A DNA stretch of 64,000 nucleotides from Rubrivivax sp. (GCA_016790225.1 JAEUOZ010000065.1:1-64000); one strand, 5' to 3'. Shown: positions 21,579-31,289, counted from the first letter of the stretch. Notes: generated from the sequence alone by a model not told the origin. A program made the numbers and translations.

Positions 21579-22946
21579 TTGTCGTTCAGGAACCGCATGC
21601 TCGTCGGGGTGGGCTATACCACCCTGGGTCAGTTGATCGGATATGCCATCCGGCTGGGCAGCACGCTGATCATCACGCGCTTGCTGGCGCCCGATCTTTT
21701 CGGCCTGATGGCCGTCGGCTATACCTTCACCTACGCTGCTGCCCTGCTCTCCGATGTGGGGCTTCGCAGCGCAATCATCCAGAACCAGCGCGCCGACGAT
21801 CCGGACTATCGGGATTCGGTCTGGATGATCATCTTCATGCGCGGCATCCTGATTGGGCTGTTTGTCGGCGGTGCCACGGTCATTCTCTGGATGTTCCAGC
21901 GCGCGGGTGTCTTCCAGATCCAGTCCGTCTATGCCGATCCCCGGATCCTGATCGTGCTGCCCCTGCTGGCGCTGGCCGAGCTCGTCAAGGGAACGGAATC
22001 GATCGAGGTGCTGTACCGCGAGCGCAAGCTCGATTTCAAGGCGCTGTTCTACTTTCATACCTCCAAGCAGATTGTCAACACGGTCGTCACGGTGATCTGG
22101 GCCTGGCTCGATCCGGGCGTGGTGGCGCTGAGCTCGGGTTCGATCGCCGGCAATCTCTTCGGCGTCATCATTTCCTATACCTGGCTGTCAAGAAAGCCGC
22201 CCAAGCTGGTCTGGCGATCGGATGATTTCATCTACATCCTGAAGCACGGCAAGTGGCTGCTGGTCAGCGCCGGCCTGACCTTCCTGATGAATACCGTGGA
22301 CCGGATCTATCTGGCCGTCGGGCTGGATGCGTACCAGCTGGGCATCTACAGCATCGCCACCACGCTGGGGCTGATTGCGCAGGAACTGGCCACCAAGATC
22401 GGCAACTCGGTGGTCTTCCCGGCCATGAGCCAGCGCATCCGCGATGGCGCGAAGGATCTGCGTTCCGATTTCTATCGCATCCGCCGGCCGTTCGAGTTCT
22501 TTGCGCTGGGCTGCGGGTTGTTCCTGCTGGCCTTCGGCAGCGATCTGGTCCGGCTGATGTATGACAGCCGGTACTACGCGGCAGGCGAGGTGCTGCGGGT
22601 CTTCGGCGTGTTGTGCCTGACGCTGGCCTACTCGGCCTCCACCGAGGCCTATCTGGCCATGGGCGAGGCCAAGAAGAACTCGACCGTATACCTGGCGCGC
22701 CTGATCGGGCTGGTGCTGGGGCTGGTGATCCTCGTGCCGCATATGGGCGTGATGGGTGGCGCGTGGGCGCTGGTCTGCGCCGGCCTCTTCGGGGTGGTGA
22801 CCATGCTGTGGTGCAACATGCAGCTGGGCCTGCTGGCCTGGGGCAAGGAGTTCCGGCTGCTGGGCTTCTTCGCCCTGGGGCTGGCCGCGGTGGCCCTGCT
22901 GGAATACCTGCGCCACGGCACGCTGGCGGGCTTGCTGCTGGTGTGA
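21579..22946 (+). CDS. Polysaccharide flippase (Wzx/PST family)
   Basis: About 455 aa, polytopic with around 12 hydrophobic segments. The first helix reads GYTTLGQLIGYAIRLGSTLIITRLLAPDLFGLMAV, the standard opening of oligosaccharide flippases. The segment QNQRADDPDYRDSVW is also typical of the WzxC/AmsL type. Start choice: TTG at 21579 gives the family-like SFRNRMLVGVGYTT; GTG at 21540 and ATG at 21597 are alternatives and none has a strong ribosome binding site. It probably flips lipid-linked repeat units for the eps system, being 66 bp after epsI on the same strand. No glycosyltransferase or polymerase gene is adjacent in this window. Confidence 0.85.
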   Translation: MSFRNRMLVGVGYTTLGQLIGYAIRLGSTLIITRLLAPDLFGLMAVGYTFTYAAALLSDVGLRSAIIQNQRADDPDYRDSVWMIIFMRGILIGLFVGGATVILWMFQRAGVFQIQSVYADPRILIVLPLLALAELVKGTESIEVLYRERKLDFKALFYFHTSKQIVNTVVTVIWAWLDPGVVALSSGSIAGNLFGVIISYTWLSRKPPKLVWRSDDFIYILKHGKWLLVSAGLTFLMNTVDRIYLAVGLDAYQLGIYSIATTLGLIAQELATKIGNSVVFPAMSQRIRDGAKDLRSDFYRIRRPFEFFALGCGLFLLAFGSDLVRLMYDSRYYAAGEVLRVFGVLCLTLAYSASTEAYLAMGEAKKNSTVYLARLIGLVLGLVILVPHMGVMGGAWALVCAGLFGVVTMLWCNMQLGLLAWGKEFRLLGFFALGLAAVALLEYLRHGTLAGLLLV

Positions 22947-23116
22947 GCGGCGGCGCCGTGGCGGGAGTGCGCCAGCCCCAGGCTGGCCGGGCCTCGTGGC
23001 CTGCCCCAGGCAAGCCGGGGGAGACGTGGGTTGTCTGGGATCCAGGACACCACTGAAACAGCCGCAACAAGGGGTGCGGCTTGACTACCCAGGACGATGG
23101 GTTGGCGGTACGATGA

Positions 23117-23132
23117 CTGTATAAACATCCAG
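23117..23132 (+). promoter_or_regulatory. LexA (SOS) box upstream of imuA
   Basis: The sequence CTGTATAAACATCCAG matches the LexA operator CTGT-N8-ACAG with one mismatch (CCAG for ACAG) and keeps the essential CTG-N10-CAG. It lies 55 bp upstream of the imuA start, where a LexA repressor would block transcription. imuAB operons are known LexA targets in proteobacteria. Confidence 0.8.
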
Positions 23133-23187
23133 CTTCGTTCCGCCCCTTCGTTGCGCCTGCGGGTGCCCGGGGCGATGGGCTGTTCTG

Positions 23188-24027
23188 GTGCCCGCTCTTG
23201 CCCCGATGGATCTCTTTTCTGCCCCTGCTGATGCCGCGGCCCCTGCGGGCCAGGTTGCGCCCTGCCGCGCAGGCGCTCTGGAGAGCCTGCACCCCCAGCT
23301 GTGGCGTGGCCATCAGCTGGGTCAGCTGCGGCAGGAGGGCGTGGCCACCGGCTGGCCGACGCTCGACCGTGAGCTTCCCGGCGGCGGCTGGCCCCGGCGC
23401 AGCCTGACCGAGTTGCTGCTCAAGCAGCCGGGTGTGGGCGAGATGCGGCTGCTCGCGCCTGCCTTGTCGCTGCGGGCGCCACCTCAAGGATCAGCTGGCG
23501 CCAGGGAGGGCCAGGCGCCGCGCAGCGTGATGCTTTTCGATCCGCCCGCCATACCCTGTGCCTGGGCCTTGGCCGAGCTGGGGCTGGACGACCCGTCGCT
23601 CATCGTGGTGCATGGCCGGGAGGGCCCGCGCGGCGCGGCCTTGCGGCATCTGCTGGCCTCGGCGGATCTGCTCTGGGCGCTGGAGCAGGCCTTGCGCAGC
23701 GGGCATGCCGGCGCCATCCTGGCCTGGCTGCCCGAGCGCCTGCGCGCCGATGCCTTGCGGCGCCTGCAGCTGGCGGCGCAGAACCACGATGGCCCCGTCT
23801 TCCTGCTGCGCGGGCTGGAAGCGCGGCTCAAGCCGAGCCCCGCGCCCTTGCGCCTGGTCTTGCAGCCGGCCGGCCCGGATGTCGTGGGTGTGCAGATCCT
23901 CAAGCGCCGTGGCCCGCCCCTGGCCCAGCCGCTGCGCCTGCTGCTGCCGGCGCCGGCCACACGCGCGACGGTGCGGCAGACCGTGGCAGCCGGGGTGCCG
24001 GCGGCCGTGCCTGCCGCAGCCTCCTGA
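23188..24027 (+). CDS. imuA: Translesion synthesis-associated protein ImuA (RecA/SulA-like)
   Basis: 279 aa. Resembles the SulA/RecA-like ImuA family: LWRGHQLGQLRQEGVATGWPTLDRELPGGGWPRRSLTELLL mimics the RecA N-terminal core but lacks a Walker A lysine. The segments LDDPSLIVVHG and DLLWALEQALRSGHAGAILAWLPE follow as in the family. It works with ImuB and DnaE2 in error-prone repair. The frame opens with GTG at 23188; an ATG at 23206 (MDLFSAP) is an equally plausible start. It is preceded by a LexA box and followed after 83 bp by imuB. Confidence 0.88.
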   Translation: MPALAPMDLFSAPADAAAPAGQVAPCRAGALESLHPQLWRGHQLGQLRQEGVATGWPTLDRELPGGGWPRRSLTELLLKQPGVGEMRLLAPALSLRAPPQGSAGAREGQAPRSVMLFDPPAIPCAWALAELGLDDPSLIVVHGREGPRGAALRHLLASADLLWALEQALRSGHAGAILAWLPERLRADALRRLQLAAQNHDGPVFLLRGLEARLKPSPAPLRLVLQPAGPDVVGVQILKRRGPPLAQPLRLLLPAPATRATVRQTVAAGVPAAVPAAAS

Positions 24028-24110
24028 GAGCCATGAAGCCTGCGGCATGGCCTGCCCCGCGCGCGATGGCGCCGCACGCCGTGGCCGGTCAGCTGAGTGA
24101 TGGCATGTGA

Positions 24111-25712
24111 GTGAACACTGGCTTGTGCGCCATGGCCTTGTCTTTCAAACCCCTGTGGATCGCGGTCCATCTGCCCAGCCTGCCGCTGGAGGCCTTTGCG
24201 TCCACGCTCGGGCCTGAACAAGAGGCGCTGCCGCTGGCCTTGCTGAAGGGCGCGCGCCTGGCGGCCGTGAATGAGCAGGCCGCCCGCCGCGGCCTGCGGC
24301 CCGGCCAGCAGCGGTCCACGGCGCTGGCATTGGCGCCGGATGTGGTGCTGGGTCATGCCGATGAACTGCGCGAGGCCGCCTTGCTGCAGGCTGCGGGCCA
24401 TGCAGCCCTGGGCTTCACGCCCAGCGTCAGCCTGCAGGGCCAGCGTACCGTGCTGCTGGAGGTGTCCACCACGCTGCGTGCCTTTGGCGGGCTGGAGCGC
24501 CTGCTGGCCGCCCTGGGCGCCGCGCTGGAGCCGCTGCGCCTGAGCTGCCGCCTGGCCACCGCGCCCACGGCTGGCGGGGCGGCGCTGCTGGCGCATGGGC
24601 GGCGCGATCTGCCGGTGCTGGCGGCGCATACCCGTGACGTGGAAGCCTTGCGGCGCCTGCTGGATGAAGCACCGCTGCTGCTGCTGCCCGCCGCGCAGGC
24701 GCATGCGCAGGCGCTGCAGGGCATGGGCCTGCAAACGCTGGCCGATCTGCGGGCCCTGCCGCGCGAAGGGGTGGCGCGGCGTTTCGGCCCGGCCTTGCTG
24801 GCCGAACTGGATGCCGCACGCGGTGAGGCGCCGCAGGCCCACGCCTGGATCAGCCTGCCGCAGCGCTTCGAGGCGCGGCTGGAGCTGTTTGCACGCGCCG
24901 ACACCACCGAGCAGGTGCTGCACGGCGCCGGGATCCTGCTGGAGCGGCTGATCGCCTGGGCCCGCGCGCGCCGCTGCCGCGTGCTGCGCTTTGCCTTGGC
25001 GATGCTGCACGAGCCGCGCCATCGCAACGACGAGAGCACGCCGCCGCGCAGCACGCTGCCGGTGGCGCTGGCCGAACCCAGCAACGACCGCGTGCACATC
25101 GGCACCTTGCTGCGCGAGCAGCTGGCGCGCCTGGCGCTGCCGGCGCCCACGCTGGAGCTTCGCCTGTACTGCCGCGATGTCGTCGCCAGCGACGCGCCCA
25201 GCGGCGAGCTCTTTCCCACGCAGGACAGCGAACGCGAGGGGCTGGTGCGCCTGATCGAGCGCCTGCAGGCGCGCCTGGGCCCGCAGCGCGTGCTGCGGGT
25301 GCAGCGCGTGGCCGATCACCGCCCGGAGCGTGCCACGGTGCTGGCGCCGCTGGATCCGGCGCAGCTGCTCGCCCGCACCGGCACGCCGGCGCGCGAGCCC
25401 GCCCCGCCGTGGCGGCCGATCGATCAGCCGTTCGATCGCCCGATCGACCGTCAGATCACACGGCCGGCCTGGCTGCTGCCCGAGCCCCAGGCGCTGGCCG
25501 ATCGGCAATCGCTACCGCTGCTCGATGGGCGGCCGCTGCAGGTGCTGGCCGGGCCCGAACGCATCGAGGCCGGCTGGTGGGACGGCGAGCCCACGGCGCG
25601 CGACTATTTCGTGGCCCAGTCGCACGATGGCTCGCTGGTGTGGATCTACCGCTCGCGCCTGCCGCAGGCCGAGCCCGGGCCTGAATGGTTCCTGCACGGG
25701 CGATTTGCCTGA
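24111..25712 (+). CDS. imuB: Y-family polymerase-like protein ImuB
   Basis: 533 aa. A Y-family fold without polymerase activity: where active DinB has an acidic active site near the N-terminus, this reads WIAVHLPSLPLEAFAS with no Asp. Visible elements are the UmuC-like N-terminal domain (VNEQAARRGLRPGQQ), the helix-hairpin-helix region (LQGMGLQTLADLRALPREGVARRFG, about 203-228), a little-finger region, and the ImuB C-terminal block ending GPEWFLHGRFA. ImuB is the adaptor that links DnaE2 to the beta clamp. The start is GTG at 24111; ATG at 24132 is possible. dnaE2, usually next, is absent here: the next gene is ccmI on the other strand. Confidence 0.9.
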   Translation: MNTGLCAMALSFKPLWIAVHLPSLPLEAFASTLGPEQEALPLALLKGARLAAVNEQAARRGLRPGQQRSTALALAPDVVLGHADELREAALLQAAGHAALGFTPSVSLQGQRTVLLEVSTTLRAFGGLERLLAALGAALEPLRLSCRLATAPTAGGAALLAHGRRDLPVLAAHTRDVEALRRLLDEAPLLLLPAAQAHAQALQGMGLQTLADLRALPREGVARRFGPALLAELDAARGEAPQAHAWISLPQRFEARLELFARADTTEQVLHGAGILLERLIAWARARRCRVLRFALAMLHEPRHRNDESTPPRSTLPVALAEPSNDRVHIGTLLREQLARLALPAPTLELRLYCRDVVASDAPSGELFPTQDSEREGLVRLIERLQARLGPQRVLRVQRVADHRPERATVLAPLDPAQLLARTGTPAREPAPPWRPIDQPFDRPIDRQITRPAWLLPEPQALADRQSLPLLDGRPLQVLAGPERIEAGWWDGEPTARDYFVAQSHDGSLVWIYRSRLPQAEPGPEWFLHGRFA

Positions 25713-25787
25713 TGCGGACCGGCGATCAGCGCCGCCAGCGCGTGGCAGCGCCCTTCACCCGCCGCGGACTGAAAGCCCGCAAAACCT

Positions 25788-26888
25788 TCAGCGCACCACG
25801 CGCGAGATCTCCAGCTTCAGGCCCTGGGTGCCCACGGCCACGGGTTCGCTCAGCACCTCCAGGTCGCCGGGCTGCGGCATCGCATTGCCGGACTTGCTGA
25901 TGCGCGCGCCGACGATCACGCGGCTGCTGGACGACAGGCGCGCCGCCGGTGACATCGCCAGGCTGTCATCCAGCGTGAAGGACAAGGGCAGATCCTTGAC
26001 CTGCCGCCGCAGGATGGCCAGCGGCACCCGCGCGCCCTCGGCCGGCCGCGCAAAGATGAAGACCGTATCCTCGGGCGAGGCCTGCGCCCGCAGCGCCGCG
26101 GCCAGGCTGACCGTGCCACCGACGCTGGCCTTGCCGGCGGCAGCCGGGCCCGCAGCGGAGGCCGCGGGCGCTGCTGCCCCCGTGCTTGCTGCCGCCGGGA
26201 CCGTGGCCGTTCCCGGCACCGCTGCGGCCGGTGTGGCCGGCGCGGCGCCGCCGCCCGTGCCCGCTGACGCGACGCGGCGGGATTCGTCGATCGCCAGACC
26301 CGCCTGCTTGACCAGCGGATGATCCTCGGGACCGGCGTCCACGGCCCGCTTCCAGTAGGCCTGCGCAGCGGGGTGGTCGTTGCGATCGAAGGCTTCGCTG
26401 CCGGCCAGCATCAGCGCCTTGAGGTTGCTCGGATCCAGGCGCAGCGCCTGCTCCACGAAGGCCATCGGCGCACCGCTGAGGCTGTTGCCGTTCTTCACGC
26501 CCATTGCATCGGCCATGTCGGCCAGCAAGGAGGCATTGCCCGGCTGCATCTTCAGCGCACGCTGGTAGGCCGTGACGGCCTCATCGGGCTTGCCCAGGAT
26601 CAGGTAGCTGCGGCCCAGCATGGCCAGGCCTTCGGCCGCGGGCTCCTGCTCCATGCGCTGGCGGAGTTTTTCGACCATGCCGGAAAACTCCGCCACCTTG
26701 GCGGCTTCGTCGGCATCGGCGGCCGCCCGGGCCTCGGCGTGGGGATTGCCGGTCAGCGCCGAAGGCGAGCCCGTCCAGGCATAACCGGCCACCGCAACGG
26801 CGAGCACGAACAGCGCACTCACGGCGACCAGGCGCACGCCCGGGCGCGGCAGCGGTGCTGCCGCTTCAGGAGAAGATGGAACGTTCAA
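25788..26888 (-). CDS. ccmI: Cytochrome c maturation protein CcmI (TPR, CcmH/NrfG-like)
   Basis: 366 aa. One membrane helix (about 19-41), then a periplasmic TPR region (about 75-215: GLAMLGRSYLILGKPDEAVTAYQRALKMQPGN, then FVEQALRLDPSNLKALMLAGSEAF), an Ala-rich linker (about 220-260), and a C-terminal domain (about 262-366: VFIFARPAEGARVPLAILRR) as in CcmI. CcmI holds apocytochrome c for the CcmFH heme lyase. Full-length CcmI usually has two N-terminal helices; only one is obvious here. It is the last gene of the ccm operon and overlaps ccmH by 4 nt. Confidence 0.87.
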   Translation of the reverse strand: MNVPSSPEAAAPLPRPGVRLVAVSALFVLAVAVAGYAWTGSPSALTGNPHAEARAAADADEAAKVAEFSGMVEKLRQRMEQEPAAEGLAMLGRSYLILGKPDEAVTAYQRALKMQPGNASLLADMADAMGVKNGNSLSGAPMAFVEQALRLDPSNLKALMLAGSEAFDRNDHPAAQAYWKRAVDAGPEDHPLVKQAGLAIDESRRVASAGTGGGAAPATPAAAVPGTATVPAAASTGAAAPAASAAGPAAAGKASVGGTVSLAAALRAQASPEDTVFIFARPAEGARVPLAILRRQVKDLPLSFTLDDSLAMSPAARLSSSSRVIVGARISKSGNAMPQPGDLEVLSEPVAVGTQGLKLEISRVVR

Positions 26889-27352
26889 GGTGTGACGTCT
26901 TCAGGATCGGATTCAAAGCGCTCGGGCGCCAGCCGCGCGCGGCGGCGCAGCACCAGCACGAAGATGCCCACCGCGGCCACCAGCAGCACGGCGGGGCCGA
27001 ACCACAGCAGCGCGGTGCTGCTCTTCACCGGCGGGCGGTAGAGCACGAAATCACCGTAGCGCGCGGTCATGTAGTCGATGATCTGCGCCTGGCTTTCGCC
27101 GCGCTTGAGCATCTCGCGCACCTGGTTGCGCAGGTCCACCGCCAGGTCGGCGTTGGAGTCCGCGATGGTCTGGTTCTGGCAGACCAGGCAGCGCAGTTCG
27201 GCCGAGATCTTCACCACCTGCGCTTCCAGTGCCGGATCGGCCGATGCGCTGGGGGCCTGCGCCGCGAAGGACGGCACGCTGCCCAGGGCCAGGGCCAGTG
27301 CGAGCAACGCCGCACGGGCCGCGGCCATCAGGTGCGCGCCCAGCGCACTCAT
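26885..27352 (-). CDS. ccmH: Cytochrome c maturation protein CcmH (CcmL)
   Basis: 155 aa from ATG at 27352. It has a signal peptide (cleavage near SFAAQ), the redox motif LRCLVCQNQ (Cys55 and Cys58), the conserved IADSNADLAVDLRNQVREML, YGDFVLYRPP, and a single TM at about 113-134. It keeps apocytochrome CXXCH thiols reduced for heme ligation. Start and end overlap ccmG and ccmI by 4 nt each. Confidence 0.94.
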   Translation of the reverse strand: MSALGAHLMAAARAALLALALALGSVPSFAAQAPSASADPALEAQVVKISAELRCLVCQNQTIADSNADLAVDLRNQVREMLKRGESQAQIIDYMTARYGDFVLYRPPVKSSTALLWFGPAVLLVAAVGIFVLVLRRRARLAPERFESDPEDVTP

Positions 27353-27879
27353 GAAGACAGCCCCTTGACCAGCGGCTCCAGCCGGGTGCGGATCGCCTCT
27401 TCGGTGAGCGGGCCGATGTGCTTGTAGCGGATGATGCCGGCCTTGTCGACGACGAAGGTCTCGGGCACACCGTAGACCCCCCAGTCGATGCCGGCCTTGC
27501 CGTCGGCATCGACCAGCGTCGCGGCGTAGGGGTTGCCTAACTGCGAAAGCCAGTTGCTGGCGGCGGCGGGTTGATCCTTGTAGTTCAGGCCGTAGACCGG
27601 CACGCCGCTGCGGCGCGCAAAGGCGATCACCAGCGGGTGCTCCTCGCGGCAGGGCGCGCACCAGGACGCCCAGACGTTGAGCACCCAGACCTTGCCCAGC
27701 AGGTCTTCGCGACGGATCATGGTCCCGGGCTCGCCCAGCTTGGGCAGCACGAAGGCCGGCGCCGGCTTGCCGATCAAGGGCGATGGCACCTCGCGCGGGT
27801 TGAGCGACAGGCCCCGCCACAGGAAGACCACCAGCACCGCAAACAGCGCCAGCGGAACGATGAACTTCAGGCTCTTCAT
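27349..27879 (-). CDS. ccmG: Thiol:disulfide interchange protein CcmG/DsbE
   Basis: 176 aa, a membrane-anchored periplasmic thioredoxin. The signal anchor is at about 5-22, and the active site is WASWCAPCREEHP with Cys74 and Cys77. The GVYGVPETFVVDKAGIIRYKHIGPL block carries the cis-Pro loop. It reduces CcmH/apocytochrome using electrons from CcdA or DsbD. It overlaps both neighbours by 4 nt. Confidence 0.95.
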   Translation of the reverse strand: MKSLKFIVPLALFAVLVVFLWRGLSLNPREVPSPLIGKPAPAFVLPKLGEPGTMIRREDLLGKVWVLNVWASWCAPCREEHPLVIAFARRSGVPVYGLNYKDQPAAASNWLSQLGNPYAATLVDADGKAGIDWGVYGVPETFVVDKAGIIRYKHIGPLTEEAIRTRLEPLVKGLSS

Positions 27880-29858
27880 GCCGCTTGTGCTCCGGCCACG
27901 GCGGGCTTCTCGGCCGTCTTCTTCGCGCGGTAGCGGCGATCGGCGGCGGCCAGGATGCCGCCCAGCGCCATCAGCGCGCAGCCGCCCCAGATCCAGCTCA
28001 CGTAGGGCTTGACGTAGATGCGCACGATCCAGGCCTTGCCGTCGTCCACCGGCTCGCCGAGCGATACGTACAGATCACCCGCCAGGCGCGTGCGGATGGC
28101 CGCCTCGGTCATGGGCATGGTCTGCACGCGATAGACGCGCTTTTCGGGCCGCATGCGGGCCACGACGCGGTCGCCGTGCGTGACGATGATCAGGCCCTGC
28201 ACCGCGCGGTAGTTGGGGCCTTCGATCTCGCGCAGGCTGTCCAGCGTGAAGCGCGCGCCGTCAAGCTCGGTGTAGCTGCCGGGCGTCATCTTCAGGTCAC
28301 GTTCGACCTCGTGCGTGCGCACCATCGTGACGCCGAAGATGAAGACCGCCACGCCCAGATGCGCCAGCATCATGCCGTAGCTCGCGCGCGGGATCTGCCG
28401 CGCCCGGCTGAAGAAGCTGCTGGCCACGCCGCCGCGCGGCGCCACCCGTTCGAGGAAATCGGTGGCCACGCTGGCCACGACCCAGTAGCCCATCAGCAGC
28501 CCGAAGGCCGAAAGCCAGCTGAACTTGCCTGCCACCCAGCTGCCGATCACCGTGGCGATGACAGCAACGCCCACGGCCCATTTCAGCCGGGTGGCGATGT
28601 CGGGCAGTTCGGCCTGCTTCCAGCGTGCGATCGGGCCGATGCCCATCAGGAACACCACCGGCGCCATCAGCGGCACGAAGACGGTATCGAAGTAGGGCGG
28701 GCCCACGGAGATCTTGCCCATGTCCAGCGCGTCCAGCACCAGCGGGTACAGCGTGCCCAGCAGCACGGCGGCGGTGGCCACGAGCAGCAGCACGTTGTTG
28801 GACAGCAGCAGCGTTTCGCGCGAAAGCAGCGCGAAGCGTGCGCCCAGCCCCACCGTCGGCGCGCGCCAGGCGTACAGCGCCAGCGAAGCGCCGATCACCA
28901 GCACCAGGAAGGCCAGGATGAACAGGCCGCGCGTGGGGTCGGTGGCGAACGCGTGCACCGAGCTCAGCACGCCCGATCGCACGAGGAAGGTCCCCAGCAG
29001 CGACAGCGAGAAGGCCAGGATGGCCAGCAGCACCGTCCAGTTCTTGAAGCTGCCGCGCTTTTCGGTCACGGCCAGGGAGTGGATCAGTGCTGTCCCCACC
29101 AGCCAGGGCATGAAGGACGCGTTTTCCACCGGATCCCAGAACCACCAGCCGCCCCAGCCGAGCTCGTAGTAGGCCCACCAGCTGCCGATGGCGATGCCCA
29201 GGGTCAGGAAGACCCAGGCCAGGCTTGTCCAGGGGCGTGTCCAGCGCGCCCACTGGGCATCGAGATTGCCGCCGATCAGCGCCGCCACGGCAAACGCGAA
29301 GGCCACCGAGAAGCCCACGTAGCCCATGTAGAGCATCGGCGGGTGGATGATCATCCCCGGATCCTGCAGCAGCGGGTTCAGATCGCGGCCGTCGGCGGGC
29401 GCCGGGAACAGCCGGTCGAACGGATTCGAGGTGGCCAGCGTGAACAGAAAGAAGCCGACGGCCACCAGCGCCATCACCGAGAGGATGCGCGCCACCACCG
29501 GCAGCGGCAGGTGCTTAGAGAACAGCGCTACGGCTGCCATCCAGCCCACCAGCATCAGCAGCCACAGCAGCAGCGAGCCCTCGTGTCCGCCCCAGACGGC
29601 CGAGATGCGGTACATCAGCGGCAAGGCGCTGTTGGAATTCTGCGCGACGTACAACACCGAGAAGTCGTTGTTCACGAACGCGGCCGTCAGGCTCAGGAAG
29701 GACACCAGCACCAGACCGAACAGCACGAGGCTGCCCGGGCGCGCCAGGCCCATCCAGGCGGCCTTGTTCAGCTGCGCACCGGCCAGCGGCACGACACCCA
29801 GCCACAGCGACAGAGCCAGGCCGAGCCAGAGAACGAAGTGACCGATTTCGGGATTCAC
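27876..29858 (-). CDS. ccmF: Heme lyase subunit CcmF
   Basis: 660 aa with about 15 membrane helices. The WWD heme-handling motif is present ([20 protein letters not shown], about 231-250), as are [10 protein letters not shown] just before it and the conserved His in [12 protein letters not shown] and in [11 protein letters not shown]. The C-terminal periplasmic segment includes [18 protein letters not shown]. It joins heme from holo-CcmE to apocytochrome c together with CcmH and CcmI. The length is normal. Confidence 0.96.
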   Translation of the reverse strand: MNPEIGHFVLWLGLALSLWLGVVPLAGAQLNKAAWMGLARPGSLVLFGLVLVSFLSLTAAFVNNDFSVLYVAQNSNSALPLMYRISAVWGGHEGSLLLWLLMLVGWMAAVALFSKHLPLPVVARILSVMALVAVGFFLFTLATSNPFDRLFPAPADGRDLNPLLQDPGMIIHPPMLYMGYVGFSVAFAFAVAALIGGNLDAQWARWTRPWTSLAWVFLTLGIAIGSWWAYYELGWGGWWFWDPVENASFMPWLVGTALIHSLAVTEKRGSFKNWTVLLAILAFSLSLLGTFLVRSGVLSSVHAFATDPTRGLFILAFLVLVIGASLALYAWRAPTVGLGARFALLSRETLLLSNNVLLLVATAAVLLGTLYPLVLDALDMGKISVGPPYFDTVFVPLMAPVVFLMGIGPIARWKQAELPDIATRLKWAVGVAVIATVIGSWVAGKFSWLSAFGLLMGYWVVASVATDFLERVAPRGGVASSFFSRARQIPRASYGMMLAHLGVAVFIFGVTMVRTHEVERDLKMTPGSYTELDGARFTLDSLREIEGPNYRAVQGLIIVTHGDRVVARMRPEKRVYRVQTMPMTEAAIRTRLAGDLYVSLGEPVDDGKAWIVRIYVKPYVSWIWGGCALMALGGILAAADRRYRAKKTAEKPAVAGAQAA

Positions 29859-30385
29859 GGCTTGCCTCCTGTGGGCGCTGTCGCGCCCGTGCCGTAGGCG
29901 CCGCCGCCGCCATAACTGGTGGCCGTTCCGGCAGCGGGCTGCTGCACCGTCTGCCCCAGCTTCTGGTTGCCCTTCTGCGCCTTTTCCAGCGCCTCGGCGG
30001 CCTCTGGCGGCATGTAGTTCTCATCGTGCTTGGCCAGCACCTCGCGGGCCTCGAACACGCCGTTCTTCAGCTGGCCCTGCGCGACCACGCCCTTGCCTTC
30101 CTTGAACAGGTCCGGAAGGATGCCCTGGTAGCGCACCGCCACGGTCTTGGCCGAATCCGTCACCACGAAGTGCACCTGCGTGCCATCGCGCTTCACGCTG
30201 CCCACTTCCACCAGCCCGCCGACGCGGAAGGTGCGCCCGGTGGGGGCTTCCTGGGCCGCCACCTGGGACGGCGAGTAGAAGAACACCAGGTTGCTCTGGA
30301 AGGCATTCAGCACCAGGGCGACGATGCCGCCCACGGCGACCAGCACGCCCCCGATCAGGGCCAGTTTCTTGTGTCTTGATTTCAT
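29855..30385 (-). CDS. ccmE: Periplasmic heme chaperone CcmE
   Basis: 176 aa with an N-terminal membrane anchor (about 8-27) and an OB-fold periplasmic domain. The covalent heme-binding histidine is His120 in [12 protein letters not shown], with Tyr124 as the axial ligand. The C-terminus is a flexible Gly/Ala/Thr-rich tail. It receives heme from CcmABCD and delivers it to CcmF. It overlaps ccmF and ccmD by 4 nt. Confidence 0.95.
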   Translation of the reverse strand: MKSRHKKLALIGGVLVAVGGIVALVLNAFQSNLVFFYSPSQVAAQEAPTGRTFRVGGLVEVGSVKRDGTQVHFVVTDSAKTVAVRYQGILPDLFKEGKGVVAQGQLKNGVFEAREVLAKHDENYMPPEAAEALEKAQKGNQKLGQTVQQPAAGTATSYGGGGAYGTGATAPTGGKP

Positions 30386-30546
30386 GACCTTGATTCCTCC
30401 TGCGCTTCACGCAGGGCACGGCGGCGGCGGCGCGCCGCCAGCAAGGGCTCGGCCACCATCAGCAAGGCCGTCATGGCATAGGAGCCCCACACGTAGAGCC
30501 CGTAGCCGCCCATGGAAAGGAACTGGTCGACGCTGCCCCAGTTCAT
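30382..30546 (-). CDS. ccmD: Heme exporter small subunit CcmD
   Basis: 54 aa, within the normal CcmD size. The [19 protein letters not shown] segment holds the single TM with the conserved Tyr and Trp, followed by a strongly basic stretch ([16 protein letters not shown]). It holds CcmE to CcmABC. The start is the ATG at 30546, which overlaps the ccmC stop; longer upstream frame is not needed. Confidence 0.9.
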   Translation of the reverse strand: MNWGSVDQFLSMGGYGLYVWGSYAMTALLMVAEPLLAARRRRRALREAQEESRS

Positions 30547-31289
30547 GATGAAGACCCTTTTGCTGCGAGTTGGTTCACCCAGCTGGCGCCCTGTTCGCGT
30601 TCCAGCACGATGGCCCGCGTGCGGGTGAAGACAACGGCAAAGGCGTAGGCCCAGAAGGCCAGCGTCATGATCAGCATCGCCGTGAGCATCGTGGTGGCCA
30701 TCTTGGGCGCGGCGGTCAGGCTGACGCTGGCGCCCTGATGAAGGGTGTTCCACCACTTGACCGAGAAATAGATGATCGGCACGTTGACGGCGCCCACCAC
30801 GGCCATCAACGCGCCGGCCTGATCCGCGCGCCGCGGGTCATCGATCGCCTCGACCAAGGCGATGTAGCCCAGGTAGAGGAAGAGCAGGATCAGCGTGGAG
30901 GTCAGCCGCGCGTCCCAGACCCACCAGGTGCCCCAGGTGGGCTTGCCCCAGAAGGCGCCGGTCCACAGCGCCAGGAACGCAAACATCGCACCGGTGGGCG
31001 CAATGGCGCGCGCCACCATCGAAGCCAGACGGGCCTTGAAGGCCCAGCCGATGGCCGCCCAGAAGGCCATCACCAGGTACAGCAGCATGGCCAGCCAGGC
31101 GGCCGGCACATGGATGAAGATGACGCGGTAGACCTCGCCCTGCGTGGCATCGGTGGGCGCGACGAAGAAGCCCATCCACAGGCCGACCGCGGCCAGCCCG
31201 ATGGCGGCCACCCAGAACAGCGGCACCAGCACGCCCGTGAGCGCGTAGAACTTCGGTGGCGAAGAGAAGGTGTAGAACGTCAGTGGCAT
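30543..31289 (-). CDS. ccmC: Heme exporter permease CcmC
   Basis: 248 aa with six helices and the WWD motif WGTWWVWDARLTS (about 119-131). Axial histidines lie in IFIHVPAAW and in NTLHQG. CcmC loads heme onto CcmE. Its stop overlaps ccmD. It lies 13 bp after ccmB. Confidence 0.95.
   Translation of the reverse strand: MPLTFYTFSSPPKFYALTGVLVPLFWVAAIGLAAVGLWMGFFVAPTDATQGEVYRVIFIHVPAAWLAMLLYLVMAFWAAIGWAFKARLASMVARAIAPTGAMFAFLALWTGAFWGKPTWGTWWVWDARLTSTLILLFLYLGYIALVEAIDDPRRADQAGALMAVVGAVNVPIIYFSVKWWNTLHQGASVSLTAAPKMATTMLTAMLIMTLAFWAYAFAVVFTRTRAIVLEREQGASWVNQLAAKGSSS

Noticed and set aside
25713..25787. dnaE2 (imuC) after imuB
   Set aside because: Only 75 bp separate imuB from ccmI on the other strand, and no polymerase III-like sequence is present.
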